Shown: piece by piece, positions 35,368-43,687 of the stretch
Layout: each line of letters starts with the position of its first letter
Numbering within the stretch: the stretch's first letter is position 1
Assembly: GCA_965229505.1 (NCBI GenBank)
Contig: OZ245881.1
Coordinates: 2,852,001 to 2,916,000, forward strand
Direction: 5' to 3'
DNA from: UBA6059 sp040219045
Lineage (GTDB): Bacteria; Bacteroidota; Bacteroidia; Cytophagales; Cyclobacteriaceae
DNA: 64,000 bases
Position numbers and translations under genes: made by a program
Notes under the pieces: model-generated
Told to the model about the DNA's origin: nothing
Databases searched by the model: none
Seen by the model: only the letters and a program-made list of their open reading frames with translations

Positions 35368-35862
35368 TCAGTTTTCCTTCGATGATTGAGAGATCACCAT
35401 CAACAAGGCCATCTGACCCTGATGGTAGATGTCGTGGGCGATGAGGCCTCTGATGAGATAGGCGTAGGTGTAGGAGTGCCCATCACTGCTTTTTGATCCC
35501 GGTACCAAAGCATCCGTGTCTTTGACTTTGGGTATCAAATTTAGGAGCTCAGTATGGATAGATTTTAGTTGGGCAATCAGCTTCTCCCACTCCTCCTTTG
35601 AATAGTCACTTGGACCTGGCCAGTCATCCATGCTGTTCATCTTCACGGTGTAGTCCGCATTTCCTTTTAGCCGCTCGCAGATAAGCTTTCTCCAAGCGAC
35701 AATGTGGGCTAAGCGCTCGCCTGCTGTTTTGGTTTTTCCGGTAGGGCGAAAGTTGACATCATCAAGTGTCATACGATCAATCAATTTCAACAGGGACTCA
35801 CCGTACCAAGGCTGATTCTGGTAAGACTCTTCAAAGGACAATAAGGTCTCTTCTGGGCTCAT
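35368..35862 (-). CDS. DinB/ClbS-like four-helix-bundle protein
   Basis: 164 residues. The pattern of four helices and the His positions (AHIVAWR near residue 52; AHDIYHQGQM near 145) fit the DinB/ClbS metal-binding bundle. ClbS-like members hydrolyse colibactin; others are thiol-dependent metalloenzymes (bacillithiol or mycothiol type). Its start overlaps the BCCT gene stop by 4 bases, so they are co-translated. A TTCCGGTAGG word encodes the PTGK turn at 35736-35745. Confidence 0.75.
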   Translation of the reverse strand: MSPEETLLSFEESYQNQPWYGESLLKLIDRMTLDDVNFRPTGKTKTAGERLAHIVAWRKLICERLKGNADYTVKMNSMDDWPGPSDYSKEEWEKLIAQLKSIHTELLNLIPKVKDTDALVPGSKSSDGHSYTYAYLIRGLIAHDIYHQGQMALLMVISQSSKEN

Positions 35863-37328
35863 AAGCTTTTGTATTTTTTTGAAAGTATCAAATAGAGCAA
35901 ACCGATGTTGACGGTGATAATTAAGAAAAGGGAGGGCAGGCCTCCCAGATTGGAGAGCATCTTGATGCCATCTATTCCTGCCATATTGATCATGATAAAC
36001 GCTACTGCTCCGATAGTCACCCCCCAGATCACCTTGATAATCGTAGGCGGACTGGGGGCTTCCGGAGAAATCCCTGTCGAGCTAATACCTCCCATGGCTT
36101 CTGTGTTGGAGTCAGCGGCTGTGACGTAAGAGAGGAAGGCCGTGATTAGAAATAGTGGCGCGATGACGTAGCGAAGTGGCAGGGATTCCAGCATGCGATA
36201 GATGACTGATTCGGGCCCCTGGCTTTGCAGAAGGGTTAGGAGTCCGATATTTTTACTCATCTCAAAATCCAGTGTCATGCCACTGAAGATACCCATCCAT
36301 ATCATCCCGAAAATCGAAGGGAGCACCCAGTTGAATAGCAGGAACTGCCTGATGGTGTATCCATATGCCAGTCGGCCCAGGAAAAGTGCCGAAATAGGTG
36401 CCCATGCCAGCCAGTTGGCCCAATTGAAGGAAGTCCAGCTCTTGGGCCAGGGATCATCAGGATGAAGTATCGACACAAGGCTCATTTCCGGTAGGGAGGT
36501 GATGTAGGAAGCCAGGCCCGCCAGCGTATATTTCAAAATGGCTAACGTGGGTCCAAAGGCTAACATGAACAGTGCCAGCACAATGAAGATACGGGCGTTG
36601 ATATCGGAGAGTATGCGGATGCCTTTCATCAACCCGGAGATGGCCGAGATAATAAATGTGCCGACGATAAGCAATGTGATAATGAGCTGCAGCCAGCCAC
36701 TCTCATAGCCGGTCAGGTTTTTGAGACCACCAGAAATGGTGAGTATTCCGCCACCGAGTGAGGCTGCCATACCAGCGACTAATGCGTAAAGTGAGATGCC
36801 GTCAATGAAGCTGGCGAGCCTAGGTTGATTGGGATTGCGTATGATTGGAAAGAGCGTCGAGTGAATGCTGAAGCTCCTTTTTCGATTGTAAAATGCCAGC
36901 GCAAACATGAGCCCCGGTACGCTGTAGATCGCATATGGGGTGAGCGTCCAATGCAGAAACATGTAGCCCATAGCATTGTTGGCCGCCTCTTGAGATCCTG
37001 GCTCAGCTCCACCAAACGATGGGGGTGCAGAGAGGTGAAACAGCGGTTCAGCAGTACCCCAGAAGATGATGCCTGTGGCGATTGTCGTGCACAGTACGAT
37101 CGAAAACCATCGCCATCTGGTCAAAAAGGGTTTGGCTTCTGCTCCGCCAATCCTGATTTTCCCGATAGGGTGAAAACTGATCAGCAGACAGGTCAGTAGC
37201 ATCATGGTAGTACCCGCGCTAAAGAGCCAACCAAAATTGTCAAGAATGAAATCGTTGATACGAACTGTGGTAGCAAGAAACTGGCTGCTATCGACAATGC
37301 TGTAAATCAGGGCTGCAAGCAGTAGCAC
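35859..37328 (-). CDS. BCCT-family betaine/choline carrier
   Basis: 489 residues from a GTG at 37328. Twelve or so helices and the central GMAASLGGG and WANWLAWAPISALFLGRLAYG segments identify the betaine/carnitine/choline transporter family, where the WWxxWxxW-like stretch forms the substrate site. The in-frame codons upstream read KLRPQVFWPPF, the conserved N-terminal start of the family, but have no ATG, GTG or TTG back to the stop at 37434-37436. The start therefore remains doubtful. Provides osmoprotectant uptake with Na+ or H+. Confidence 0.8.
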   Translation of the reverse strand: MLLLAALIYSIVDSSQFLATTVRINDFILDNFGWLFSAGTTMMLLTCLLISFHPIGKIRIGGAEAKPFLTRWRWFSIVLCTTIATGIIFWGTAEPLFHLSAPPSFGGAEPGSQEAANNAMGYMFLHWTLTPYAIYSVPGLMFALAFYNRKRSFSIHSTLFPIIRNPNQPRLASFIDGISLYALVAGMAASLGGGILTISGGLKNLTGYESGWLQLIITLLIVGTFIISAISGLMKGIRILSDINARIFIVLALFMLAFGPTLAILKYTLAGLASYITSLPEMSLVSILHPDDPWPKSWTSFNWANWLAWAPISALFLGRLAYGYTIRQFLLFNWVLPSIFGMIWMGIFSGMTLDFEMSKNIGLLTLLQSQGPESVIYRMLESLPLRYVIAPLFLITAFLSYVTAADSNTEAMGGISSTGISPEAPSPPTIIKVIWGVTIGAVAFIMINMAGIDGIKMLSNLGGLPSLFLIITVNIGLLYLILSKKYKSL

Positions 37329-37528
37329 AAAAGGAGGCCAGAAGACCTGAGGCCTGAGTTTTGAAAGGAGCGATGAGGGAAAACTGGATGGACTAGAGAT
37401 AATTGCGAAATTGATGAGATAGAAAATTAGCCTTTAGTTGGGTGAGGTCAAAACCCAACAATCAATTGGTCGCGTACTCATCAACTACATGTGCCCCCAA
37501 TTCTGTATTTTTCCACAAACGAATCATT

Positions 37529-38401
37529 ATGCGCGTTTCGCTTATCCAGGATTCCCCGGTGCTGTTTGATAGGGCAGCCACCCTCGACAAGGTCAGATCA
37601 CTAGCTGCAACGGCAGCTAAAGAAAAGCCTGATCTGATCCTGTTTCCGGAGGCATTCATCCCCGCCTATCCAAGAGGATTGACCTTCGGTACGGTGGTTG
37701 GCAGCCGGAGTGAGGAGGGACGTGAGACCTGGCTCAGGTATTGGAAAAACTGCATCCAGGTGCCGAGTGAGGAGACCCGAATCCTGGGAGAAGTAGCGAA
37801 GGAACATGGCGCCTATCTGGTCATCGGGGTGGTCGAGCGCGGTGATACGGGGACGCTCTACTGTACGATACTTTACTTTGACCCTACCGGGAATCTGATC
37901 GGAAAGCACCGCAAACTCAAGCCTACAGCGGCAGAGCGGATTATCTGGGGTGAAGGGGACGGTGATGATCTTGAGGTGTACGATACCCCAAGCGGGAAAA
38001 TAGGCGGGCTGGTCTGTTGGGAAAACTACATGCCCAATGTCCGTATGAGGCTCTACCAACAGGGAGTTGAGATTTACTGTGCTCCAACGGCCGATCATCG
38101 AGATAGCTGGCAGCATACCATGCGCCATATTGCACTAGAAGGAAGGTGCTTTGTGCTCGGCTGTAACCAGTATGTCAAGAAATCAGAGTATCCTCCATTG
38201 CCAGGAGAGGATTACACGGACTTTCCTGAAATCATGAGCCGGGGAGGTTGTGTCATCGTTGATCCATTGGGTAATCTGGTGGCAGGACCGCTCTTCGACG
38301 AGCGTGGCATTCTCACGGCAGATCTAGACAGAGACCTCATCGCTAAAGGCAAGATGGACTTTGATGTGGCAGGGCATTATTTGAGGAAGGACGTCAAGTA
38401 G
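37529..38401 (+). CDS. nitrilase-family hydrolase
   Basis: About 290 residues from the ATG at 37529 (the upstream extension does not look like protein). The catalytic triad is clear: Glu in LFPEAFIP, Lys in HRKLKPT and Cys in VCWENYMP. This EAFIP/CWENYMP form is typical of true nitrilases that cleave aliphatic or aromatic nitriles to acids. Cytoplasmic, and often a spiral oligomer. No nitrile pathway genes nearby. Confidence 0.9.
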   Translation: MRVSLIQDSPVLFDRAATLDKVRSLAATAAKEKPDLILFPEAFIPAYPRGLTFGTVVGSRSEEGRETWLRYWKNCIQVPSEETRILGEVAKEHGAYLVIGVVERGDTGTLYCTILYFDPTGNLIGKHRKLKPTAAERIIWGEGDGDDLEVYDTPSGKIGGLVCWENYMPNVRMRLYQQGVEIYCAPTADHRDSWQHTMRHIALEGRCFVLGCNQYVKKSEYPPLPGEDYTDFPEIMSRGGCVIVDPLGNLVAGPLFDERGILTADLDRDLIAKGKMDFDVAGHYLRKDVK

Positions 38402-38438
38402 CTAATAATGACTAAATTGATAGTTGATAATTGTAGAT

Positions 38439-38945
38439 ATGATTTTTCATAGGTTATTTCTTACTACAGTTTGTCTCATATTTACCTTTCTCCTCAAGGC
38501 TCAGGATTACTCCACAGATGAGGCTCTTAATGATAGAATATTGAGTATTCTCGAACCTTATAAAGTAGTGCTTGATAGCCAAGAGGTGATCGGCCGGTGG
38601 AGCAAACAATACAGCTCTATCGAAATAAAACCTAACAACAAGTTCAAAGTAGGCTGGTCGCCAGGCTGCTGGAGTCCCATTATCTCTATTCGTAAAGGGG
38701 GCAAATGGTCACTAGTAAATGACAAACTAGAGCTACGCACTAAGAATAATCTAGATTTAATGGAAGTTTACTTCGTGAGTGGTAGTTATTTCTTGGTCAA
38801 TTCAGATATAAACCATGATTCTTGGACAGAAGCGAAAATACTCTCTGCTGATATCCTGAACCAAAAATCTATTACCGATGAAGAGCTTCTTCGGATAGTG
38901 ATTTCCTGTTTGCTCGAGAAATCCTCACAATTGCTTAAGGAGTAA
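38439..38945 (+). CDS. secreted protein of unknown function
   Basis: About 168 residues from the ATG at 38439, which begins a signal peptide (MIFHRLFLTTVCLIFTFLLKAQ). The mature part has beta-like segments (WSKQYSSIEIKPNNKFKVGW, SPIISIRKGGKWSL) and a helical C-terminus. No family is recognised. It precedes the HEPN/MNT cluster by 58 bases but is separate in function as far as can be seen. AT-rich. Confidence 0.5.
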   Translation: MIFHRLFLTTVCLIFTFLLKAQDYSTDEALNDRILSILEPYKVVLDSQEVIGRWSKQYSSIEIKPNNKFKVGWSPGCWSPIISIRKGGKWSLVNDKLELRTKNNLDLMEVYFVSGSYFLVNSDINHDSWTEAKILSADILNQKSITDEELLRIVISCLLEKSSQLLKE

Positions 38946-39003
38946 TTGAATCAAGTGTTTTAATAATTACTAACTTTAATACAGCACGTAAATACATCAG
39001 AAT

Positions 39004-39144
39004 ATGGGAGCTATAGTTATAATCACCGACGCTGAGAGTGATAAGCAATTGAAAGAGCTTGCCGAGAAACTTGAGCTTCCGTTTGATGATATTACCAATA
39101 AGCCGTTTCTTAAGGTAAAAATTACATCCAACAGAAATAATTGA
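39004..39144 (+). CDS. small 46-residue protein coupled to the MNT gene
   Basis: ATG at 39004 to TGA at 39142-39144 encodes 46 residues, MGAIVIITDAESDKQLKEL to ITSNRNN, a short alpha/beta sequence with an amphipathic helix. Its stop overlaps the ATG of the nucleotidyltransferase gene (TGATG), so the two are coupled. Similar tiny proteins sit upstream of toxin-antitoxin genes in Bacteroidota, but I cannot name a family. It could be an antitoxin, chaperone or leader. Confidence 0.55.
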   Translation: MGAIVIITDAESDKQLKELAEKLELPFDDITNKPFLKVKITSNRNN

Positions 39145-39467
39145 TGGACACGATAATTGACGATCAAATAGCCAATGAGATCAAAAAAAGGGTCAACAGC
39201 ATAGACCCTAATTCTGAGACCTACCTTTTTGGCTCGAGAGCAAGGAAAGAGAATAGGTCAAATTCTGATTGGGATATTCTCATACTTGTTGACGATAAGA
39301 AGGTAACCAACGATGTTGAGGATAAATTCAGAAATGAACTTTACGAGATTGAACTCGAAACTGGTCAATTAATTTCTCCCATCATCTATCCAAAAGACTA
39401 TTGGAATGATGTACTGGTTCACACTCCACTCTATGCTTCCGTTAAGCGTGAAGGTATTCTTCTATGA
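39144..39467 (+). CDS. MNT-type minimal nucleotidyltransferase (antitoxin)
   Basis: 107 residues from the ATG at 39144. The catalytic pattern G-S-x10-D-x-D is intact: GS at 30-31, Asp42 and Asp44. In known HEPN/MNT modules this enzyme transfers AMP onto a Tyr of the HEPN toxin and silences it. It overlaps the HEPN gene by 4 bases. Confidence 0.85.
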   Translation: MDTIIDDQIANEIKKRVNSIDPNSETYLFGSRARKENRSNSDWDILILVDDKKVTNDVEDKFRNELYEIELETGQLISPIIYPKDYWNDVLVHTPLYASVKREGILL

Positions 39468-39856
39468 ATATTGAAAATCGCAACGACTACATCAATTACA
39501 GATACCAGCGAGCTAAAGATACATTTGAGGAGGCCGAGATTCTGGCGCAATCTGAGCGCTGGAATGCGGTTGTTAATCGGCTCTATTATTCCTGTTTTTA
39601 TGCCGTAACAGCATTGTTATTAAAAAATGATGTGGCGACTTTGACTCATGATGGTGTAAGAACGCAATTCGGACTTGTCTTTGTCAAAACAGGTCTTATT
39701 GATCGCAGGTTCGGTAGACTTTTTAGTAAGCTCTTTGATTATAGGAAAAAGGGCGATTATGGTGATCTCTTTGACTTTGATGACGAGATGGTCATACCAT
39801 TGATGGAAGAAGTCAGGTTTTTTTTGAGGGAACTAGATCGACATCTGCGAACTTGA
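39464..39856 (+). CDS. HEPN-domain toxin of the MNT/HEPN pair
   Basis: 130 residues, helical, with NRLYYSCFYAVTALLL and YRKKGDYGD segments matching the HEPN family (PF05168 type). The R-x4-6-H ribonuclease motif of active HEPN toxins is not obvious here, and R-x3-D-Y is present in its usual place for the MNT-paired branch. It may be inactive as an RNase or use a different motif. Stop and start overlaps tie it to MNT and to the next gene. Confidence 0.8.
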   Translation: MNIENRNDYINYRYQRAKDTFEEAEILAQSERWNAVVNRLYYSCFYAVTALLLKNDVATLTHDGVRTQFGLVFVKTGLIDRRFGRLFSKLFDYRKKGDYGDLFDFDDEMVIPLMEEVRFFLRELDRHLRT

Positions 39857-40329
39857 TTTTGACCAAACTCGACTTCAAAACCACCCGCTACTTTCCAGGA
39901 ACTTTCATCTTCCTTGGAGGACTGCTAGTGATTGGAGGGCTGATAGCGTTGACGAAGATATTGGCTTTAGGGCTTGTGCTACTGCTGGTTGCAGCTTTTC
40001 TATTTACTACCACTTATGGTATCACCATTGACCTTGGCCAAAAAAGGTATCATGATTATCTCTGGATGCTGGGTTTCAAAAAAGGAGAGTGGAGAAGCTT
40101 TGAGAAAGTTGAATACTTCTTCATCAAAAAGCGTAATGCCAGTCAGACCATGCATATGAAGTCCATCACCAATACGGTTCACAAACCAGTTTACGATGGT
40201 TATCTCAGGTTCTCAGAAGACAACAAGGTCTTCATTGCTACCTTCGAGGATAAGGCCAAACTGATAGCTAAGCTCAAGCCATTAGCCGATCAGCTTGGGG
40301 TAGATGTGATCGACTATGCTACATCCTGA
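39853..40329 (+). CDS. two-helix membrane protein in the HEPN/MNT cluster
   Basis: 158 residues starting at a TTG at 39853 that overlaps the HEPN stop. Two adjacent hydrophobic helices (about 18-36 and 38-58) are followed by a cytoplasmic beta-rich domain with a KKRNAS segment and a helical end (KLIAKLKPLADQLGV), like a PH-like fold. No family recognised. The overlap suggests a joint function with the module, or chance co-transcription. Confidence 0.55.
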   Translation: MILTKLDFKTTRYFPGTFIFLGGLLVIGGLIALTKILALGLVLLLVAAFLFTTTYGITIDLGQKRYHDYLWMLGFKKGEWRSFEKVEYFFIKKRNASQTMHMKSITNTVHKPVYDGYLRFSEDNKVFIATFEDKAKLIAKLKPLADQLGVDVIDYATS

Positions 40330-40517
40330 GCAATAGCATAGGAATAGCTCATTCTTTGAACACACCTTCCTTGGTTAGTGACTCGGAACATCTGTTATCA
40401 GATTATTATACAGACTGGCTGTAACCTTTCCCATTTCATAAAGTCTTCCTGATGTAAAGCTCACTTCTATGATTCGATTAAAACGATTCATTCGAGATAC
40501 AATTTTTGACGAATACA

Positions 40518-40548
40518 TTGCAATAATAGGTACTATGTAATACATTTA
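40518..40548 (+). promoter_or_regulatory. candidate Bacteroidota-type promoter
   Basis: TTG at 40518-40520 and TACATTTA at 40541-40548, spaced 20 bases, resemble the TTG (-33) and TAnnTTTG (-7) boxes used by the main sigma of this phylum. The permease start is at 40570. The match to the -7 box misses the last G. Confidence 0.35.
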
Positions 40549-40569
40549 TCTGGTCAAAAACTCATTATC

Positions 40570-43038
40570 ATGCTTAAAAACTACTTCAATGTGGCCTGGA
40601 GGTCACTGATCAAGCATCCGCTGTATGCTGGAATCAACATTTTTGGATTGGCGCTAGGCATCTCTGCCTATCTGCTGATCATGCAGTATGTCTCCTTTGA
40701 GGAGAGCTATGAATCTCACATCTCTAACGTGGAGGATATCTATCGCGTCCGGCTCGATATGTATCGCAATGGAGAGCTCATGTACAAGAGCTCCGAAAAC
40801 TACCCCGGTGTTGCTCCGGCTTTAGTGGAAGAGTTCCCGGAGGTGCTGGCGGCTGCCAAGGTGTATAACATTGGTTCAAAAAACAATGTGATCATCACGC
40901 GTGATGATGCACCGGGTGGGCCGATTGTCCTGAAGCATAAGAAGTTCATGTACGCTGAAGAAGGCGTGCTCTCAATGCTAGGTTATGAGCTGATCCATGG
41001 TGACATTGAGACGGCTTTGATAGAGCCATTTTCCATGGTTATCTCCGAATCTACGGCCAAAAAGTATTTCGGTAATGACAACCCTATCGGGAAAAACCTG
41101 CGTTTGGAGGATGACGACTTTGCCAACGAGCTGAACAAGGTCACAGGCGTCTTTGCAGACCCACCTTCCAGTACCCACTTGAAGTTTGATGTATTGTCAT
41201 CTTACAGCACACTTCTCACCAGAGGTGACTGGGCGTTGGGACGCTATGGCAATGGCTGGAGGAGAAAGGACTTTTATACCTATGTACAACTAGCCAATGG
41301 TACCAGTCCCGCACAGCTGGAAGCCAAGTTTCCGGCCATAGTGGATAAGTACCAGCCCAACAACAAGGAGCAAAATATTGTCAATGAGCTCCTTCTCCAG
41401 CCTATTGCAGACATACATCTGGACGATCCACTCACGGACGAGCCTGAAGTCAACGGCAACCGTGAGGCCGTATCCTACCTTGGCATCATTGCCATCTTCA
41501 TTATCATCATCGCCTGGGTCAACTATATTAACCTAAGTACGGCTCGCTCGATGGACAGGGGTAGGGAAGTGGGGCTCAGAAAGGTGATGGGCTCTTATCG
41601 CCACCATCTGATCGTTCAGTTTCTGCTGGAGGCTTTCGTGATCAATGGCCTGGCCATTATCCTGAGCTTCTTAATCATCTTGATCGTCACTCCTTTCTTC
41701 GTGGCACTTGGTGGTACACCGAGTGATTATATTATCTGGCAGCAGTCCTGGTTTTGGGCGAGTGTCGGGATTTTGTTTGTGGCTGGGTCATTGCTTTCCG
41801 GGATCTACCCAGCCTTTGTGATGTCGTCGTTTAAACCGATCATGGTGCTCAAGGGCAAGCTCAAAAACTCGAGCTCAGGTCTCACCCTTCGTAAGGGTCT
41901 GGTTATCCTTCAGTTCACCATTGCGGTAGCCCTAATGATCGGCACATGGACGGTATACAATCAGATGGAATACATGCAAAATCGCGACCTTGGCTTCAAT
42001 ATCGATGAGACTCTTGTCATAGAGCGACCTGCAAAGCGAGATACCTCCAATTCGCTGAATACCAGTCGGGTGACAGCATTTAAGAATTCGCTGCGACAAG
42101 AGTCAGATATTGTCAATGTAGGGGGCGGGTCAGCCCTACCGGGAAAACAGTTGCGCTTCAAGACGCCTATTCGTACACGAGCACAGACTGAGCAGGATGC
42201 GATCCCATTTTCCTATGCCAACATGGATTATGGCTACTTCGAGACGATGAACATGAAAGCGGTGGCGGGCCGTCTGTTTTCCGAAGAGTTTCAAGATCAT
42301 AAGAATCGGGAAAATGTGCTGATCAACGAGACAGGTGCTCGGCAGCTGGGATTTGATCCGCCTGAGCTTGCGGTGAATGAGATGCTGGCCATCGATGCAT
42401 TTGAAGTGGAAGTGAAGGTAGTGGGTGTGCTTCAGGACTACCATCAGGAATCCTTAAAAGAAGCCAAGTCACCGATCATTTTTGCCGCGGGTCAGGGTGT
42501 GATGGAGTACTACATGGTGCACGTCAATACCAATGACCTGCCTCAGACAATGCAGAAAATTGAGGAGGCCTGGTTACGAGCTTTTCCAGGTAATCCGTTT
42601 GAGTTTTTCTTCTTGGATCAATACTTCAATAGCTATTATGAAAGTGAGCGGCAGTTCAGGGATCTGTTCTCTGCTTTTGCTGTGCTTGCAGCGGTCATTG
42701 GTTGCCTGGGTCTTTTCGGCTTATCTTCTTTCACTGCTATGCAGCGTACCCGCGAAATAGCCATTCGGAAGGTGCTGGGAAGTTCCGTTAAGAAAATTGT
42801 CATGCTACTATCAAGAGACTTCCTGATGCTGGTAGGACTTGGGATAATCATAGCCTGGCCGCTGAGTTATTTCCTAATGGACAACTGGCTGGCAAACTAT
42901 CCCTACGCCGTGGATATTGGATTTACCTCCTTTGTCGCTTCGGGTTTGATTGTGGTAGGGGTTGCTCTCTTGACCATCACCTATCACATCCTCAAGTCCG
43001 CCATGGCCAATCCCGTGGAGAGCTTGAAGTATGAGTAA
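40570..43038 (+). CDS. MacB/FtsX-type ABC permease without prefix domain
   Basis: 822 residues. Compared with the permeases at 17519 and 32325 it lacks the N-terminal prefix domain and starts directly with the first helix (MLKNYFNVAWRSLIKHPLYAGINIFGLALGI). The coupling helices are REVGLRKVMGS and REIAIRKVLGS. Six further helices and two periplasmic domains follow the family pattern. There is no PadR gene beside it. Its ATPase partner is elsewhere. Confidence 0.9.
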   Translation: MLKNYFNVAWRSLIKHPLYAGINIFGLALGISAYLLIMQYVSFEESYESHISNVEDIYRVRLDMYRNGELMYKSSENYPGVAPALVEEFPEVLAAAKVYNIGSKNNVIITRDDAPGGPIVLKHKKFMYAEEGVLSMLGYELIHGDIETALIEPFSMVISESTAKKYFGNDNPIGKNLRLEDDDFANELNKVTGVFADPPSSTHLKFDVLSSYSTLLTRGDWALGRYGNGWRRKDFYTYVQLANGTSPAQLEAKFPAIVDKYQPNNKEQNIVNELLLQPIADIHLDDPLTDEPEVNGNREAVSYLGIIAIFIIIIAWVNYINLSTARSMDRGREVGLRKVMGSYRHHLIVQFLLEAFVINGLAIILSFLIILIVTPFFVALGGTPSDYIIWQQSWFWASVGILFVAGSLLSGIYPAFVMSSFKPIMVLKGKLKNSSSGLTLRKGLVILQFTIAVALMIGTWTVYNQMEYMQNRDLGFNIDETLVIERPAKRDTSNSLNTSRVTAFKNSLRQESDIVNVGGGSALPGKQLRFKTPIRTRAQTEQDAIPFSYANMDYGYFETMNMKAVAGRLFSEEFQDHKNRENVLINETGARQLGFDPPELAVNEMLAIDAFEVEVKVVGVLQDYHQESLKEAKSPIIFAAGQGVMEYYMVHVNTNDLPQTMQKIEEAWLRAFPGNPFEFFFLDQYFNSYYESERQFRDLFSAFAVLAAVIGCLGLFGLSSFTAMQRTREIAIRKVLGSSVKKIVMLLSRDFLMLVGLGIIIAWPLSYFLMDNWLANYPYAVDIGFTSFVASGLIVVGVALLTITYHILKSAMANPVESLKYE

Positions 43039-43067
43039 GTATGGGCATCCCAAATGCGCTCTATTAC

Positions 43068-43120
43068 CGTCATTGCGAGTAATGATATGGTATTAGCGGT
43101 AGGGTTTACGAAGCAATCTT
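43068..43120. repeat. short dispersed intergenic repeat
   Basis: CCGTCATTGCGAG (43068-43080) and CGAAGCAATCT (43109-43119) are the two arms of a common intergenic repeat in bacterial genomes (CGTCATTGCGAG ... GAAGCAATC). The arms can pair partly. It also holds a TTAGCGGTAGG string. Confidence 0.5.
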
Positions 43121-43181
43121 AATATCAGGAGACCGTTAGGCTCTTTTTTCAGTAATTTCTCTGAGTTGCTCTAATAATCAA

Positions 43182-43209
43182 CCAAGTCAAGGCTTCAACC
43201 TTGACTTGG
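43182..43209. terminator. perfect-stem bidirectional terminator
   Basis: CCAAGTCAAGG and CCTTGACTTGG, 11-base perfect stem, 6-base loop. It lies between the convergent permease and SnoaL-like genes; T on the plus strand and A on the other are short (GGTTTAG), so it may be a weak terminator on each side. Confidence 0.65.
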
Positions 43210-43216
43210 TTTAGAA

Positions 43217-43585
43217 TTAACCCTCAGCTGTATAGAAAAACTGCTCAAGCACAATCTTACCGTCAGCTACTTTGTAAACGGCAATCTCGTCCATATCTAT
43301 GGGCTCAGTTTGACCCTTCATGGTGATATTTGAGAACCAGGCCACCGAGAAATGATCCGCGGCGACCAGAGGATCAGACAGTGAGCCTGAGTGGAACTTC
43401 TCTACCATCTCATTCCAGCGTTTGCCCTTTTCAGCGATCTCTTTCATGCCCTTGGCCGTTCCAAACGGATTGCCCTCTGGCTCTGTACTGCAAGCGTCTT
43501 CGGAATAGAGCTCTTGATAAACCTGCTCATACTTGCCCTCTCGGCAAAGTGATACTAATCGATCTGCTATTTCTTGTGTTGTCAT
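43217..43585 (-). CDS. SnoaL-like (NTF2-fold) protein
   Basis: 122 residues. The first helix MTTQEIADRLVSLCREGKYEQVYQELYSEDA, then a beta sheet (HFSVAWFSNITMKGQ, EIAVYKVADGKIVLEQFFY), is the NTF2/SnoaL pattern. Family members isomerise polyketide rings, or bind small molecules. No pathway neighbours here, so function is unknown. Confidence 0.8.
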   Translation of the reverse strand: MTTQEIADRLVSLCREGKYEQVYQELYSEDACSTEPEGNPFGTAKGMKEIAEKGKRWNEMVEKFHSGSLSDPLVAADHFSVAWFSNITMKGQTEPIDMDEIAVYKVADGKIVLEQFFYTAEG

Positions 43586-43687
43586 GCTAGTGTGTTTTAG
43601 GATTAAACATAACTCAAAGAAATGCCGCAGAGTGACAACCCTATGTCACTCACTTTTGGCTATCGCAAAAAACCAGCACGAATCAAG

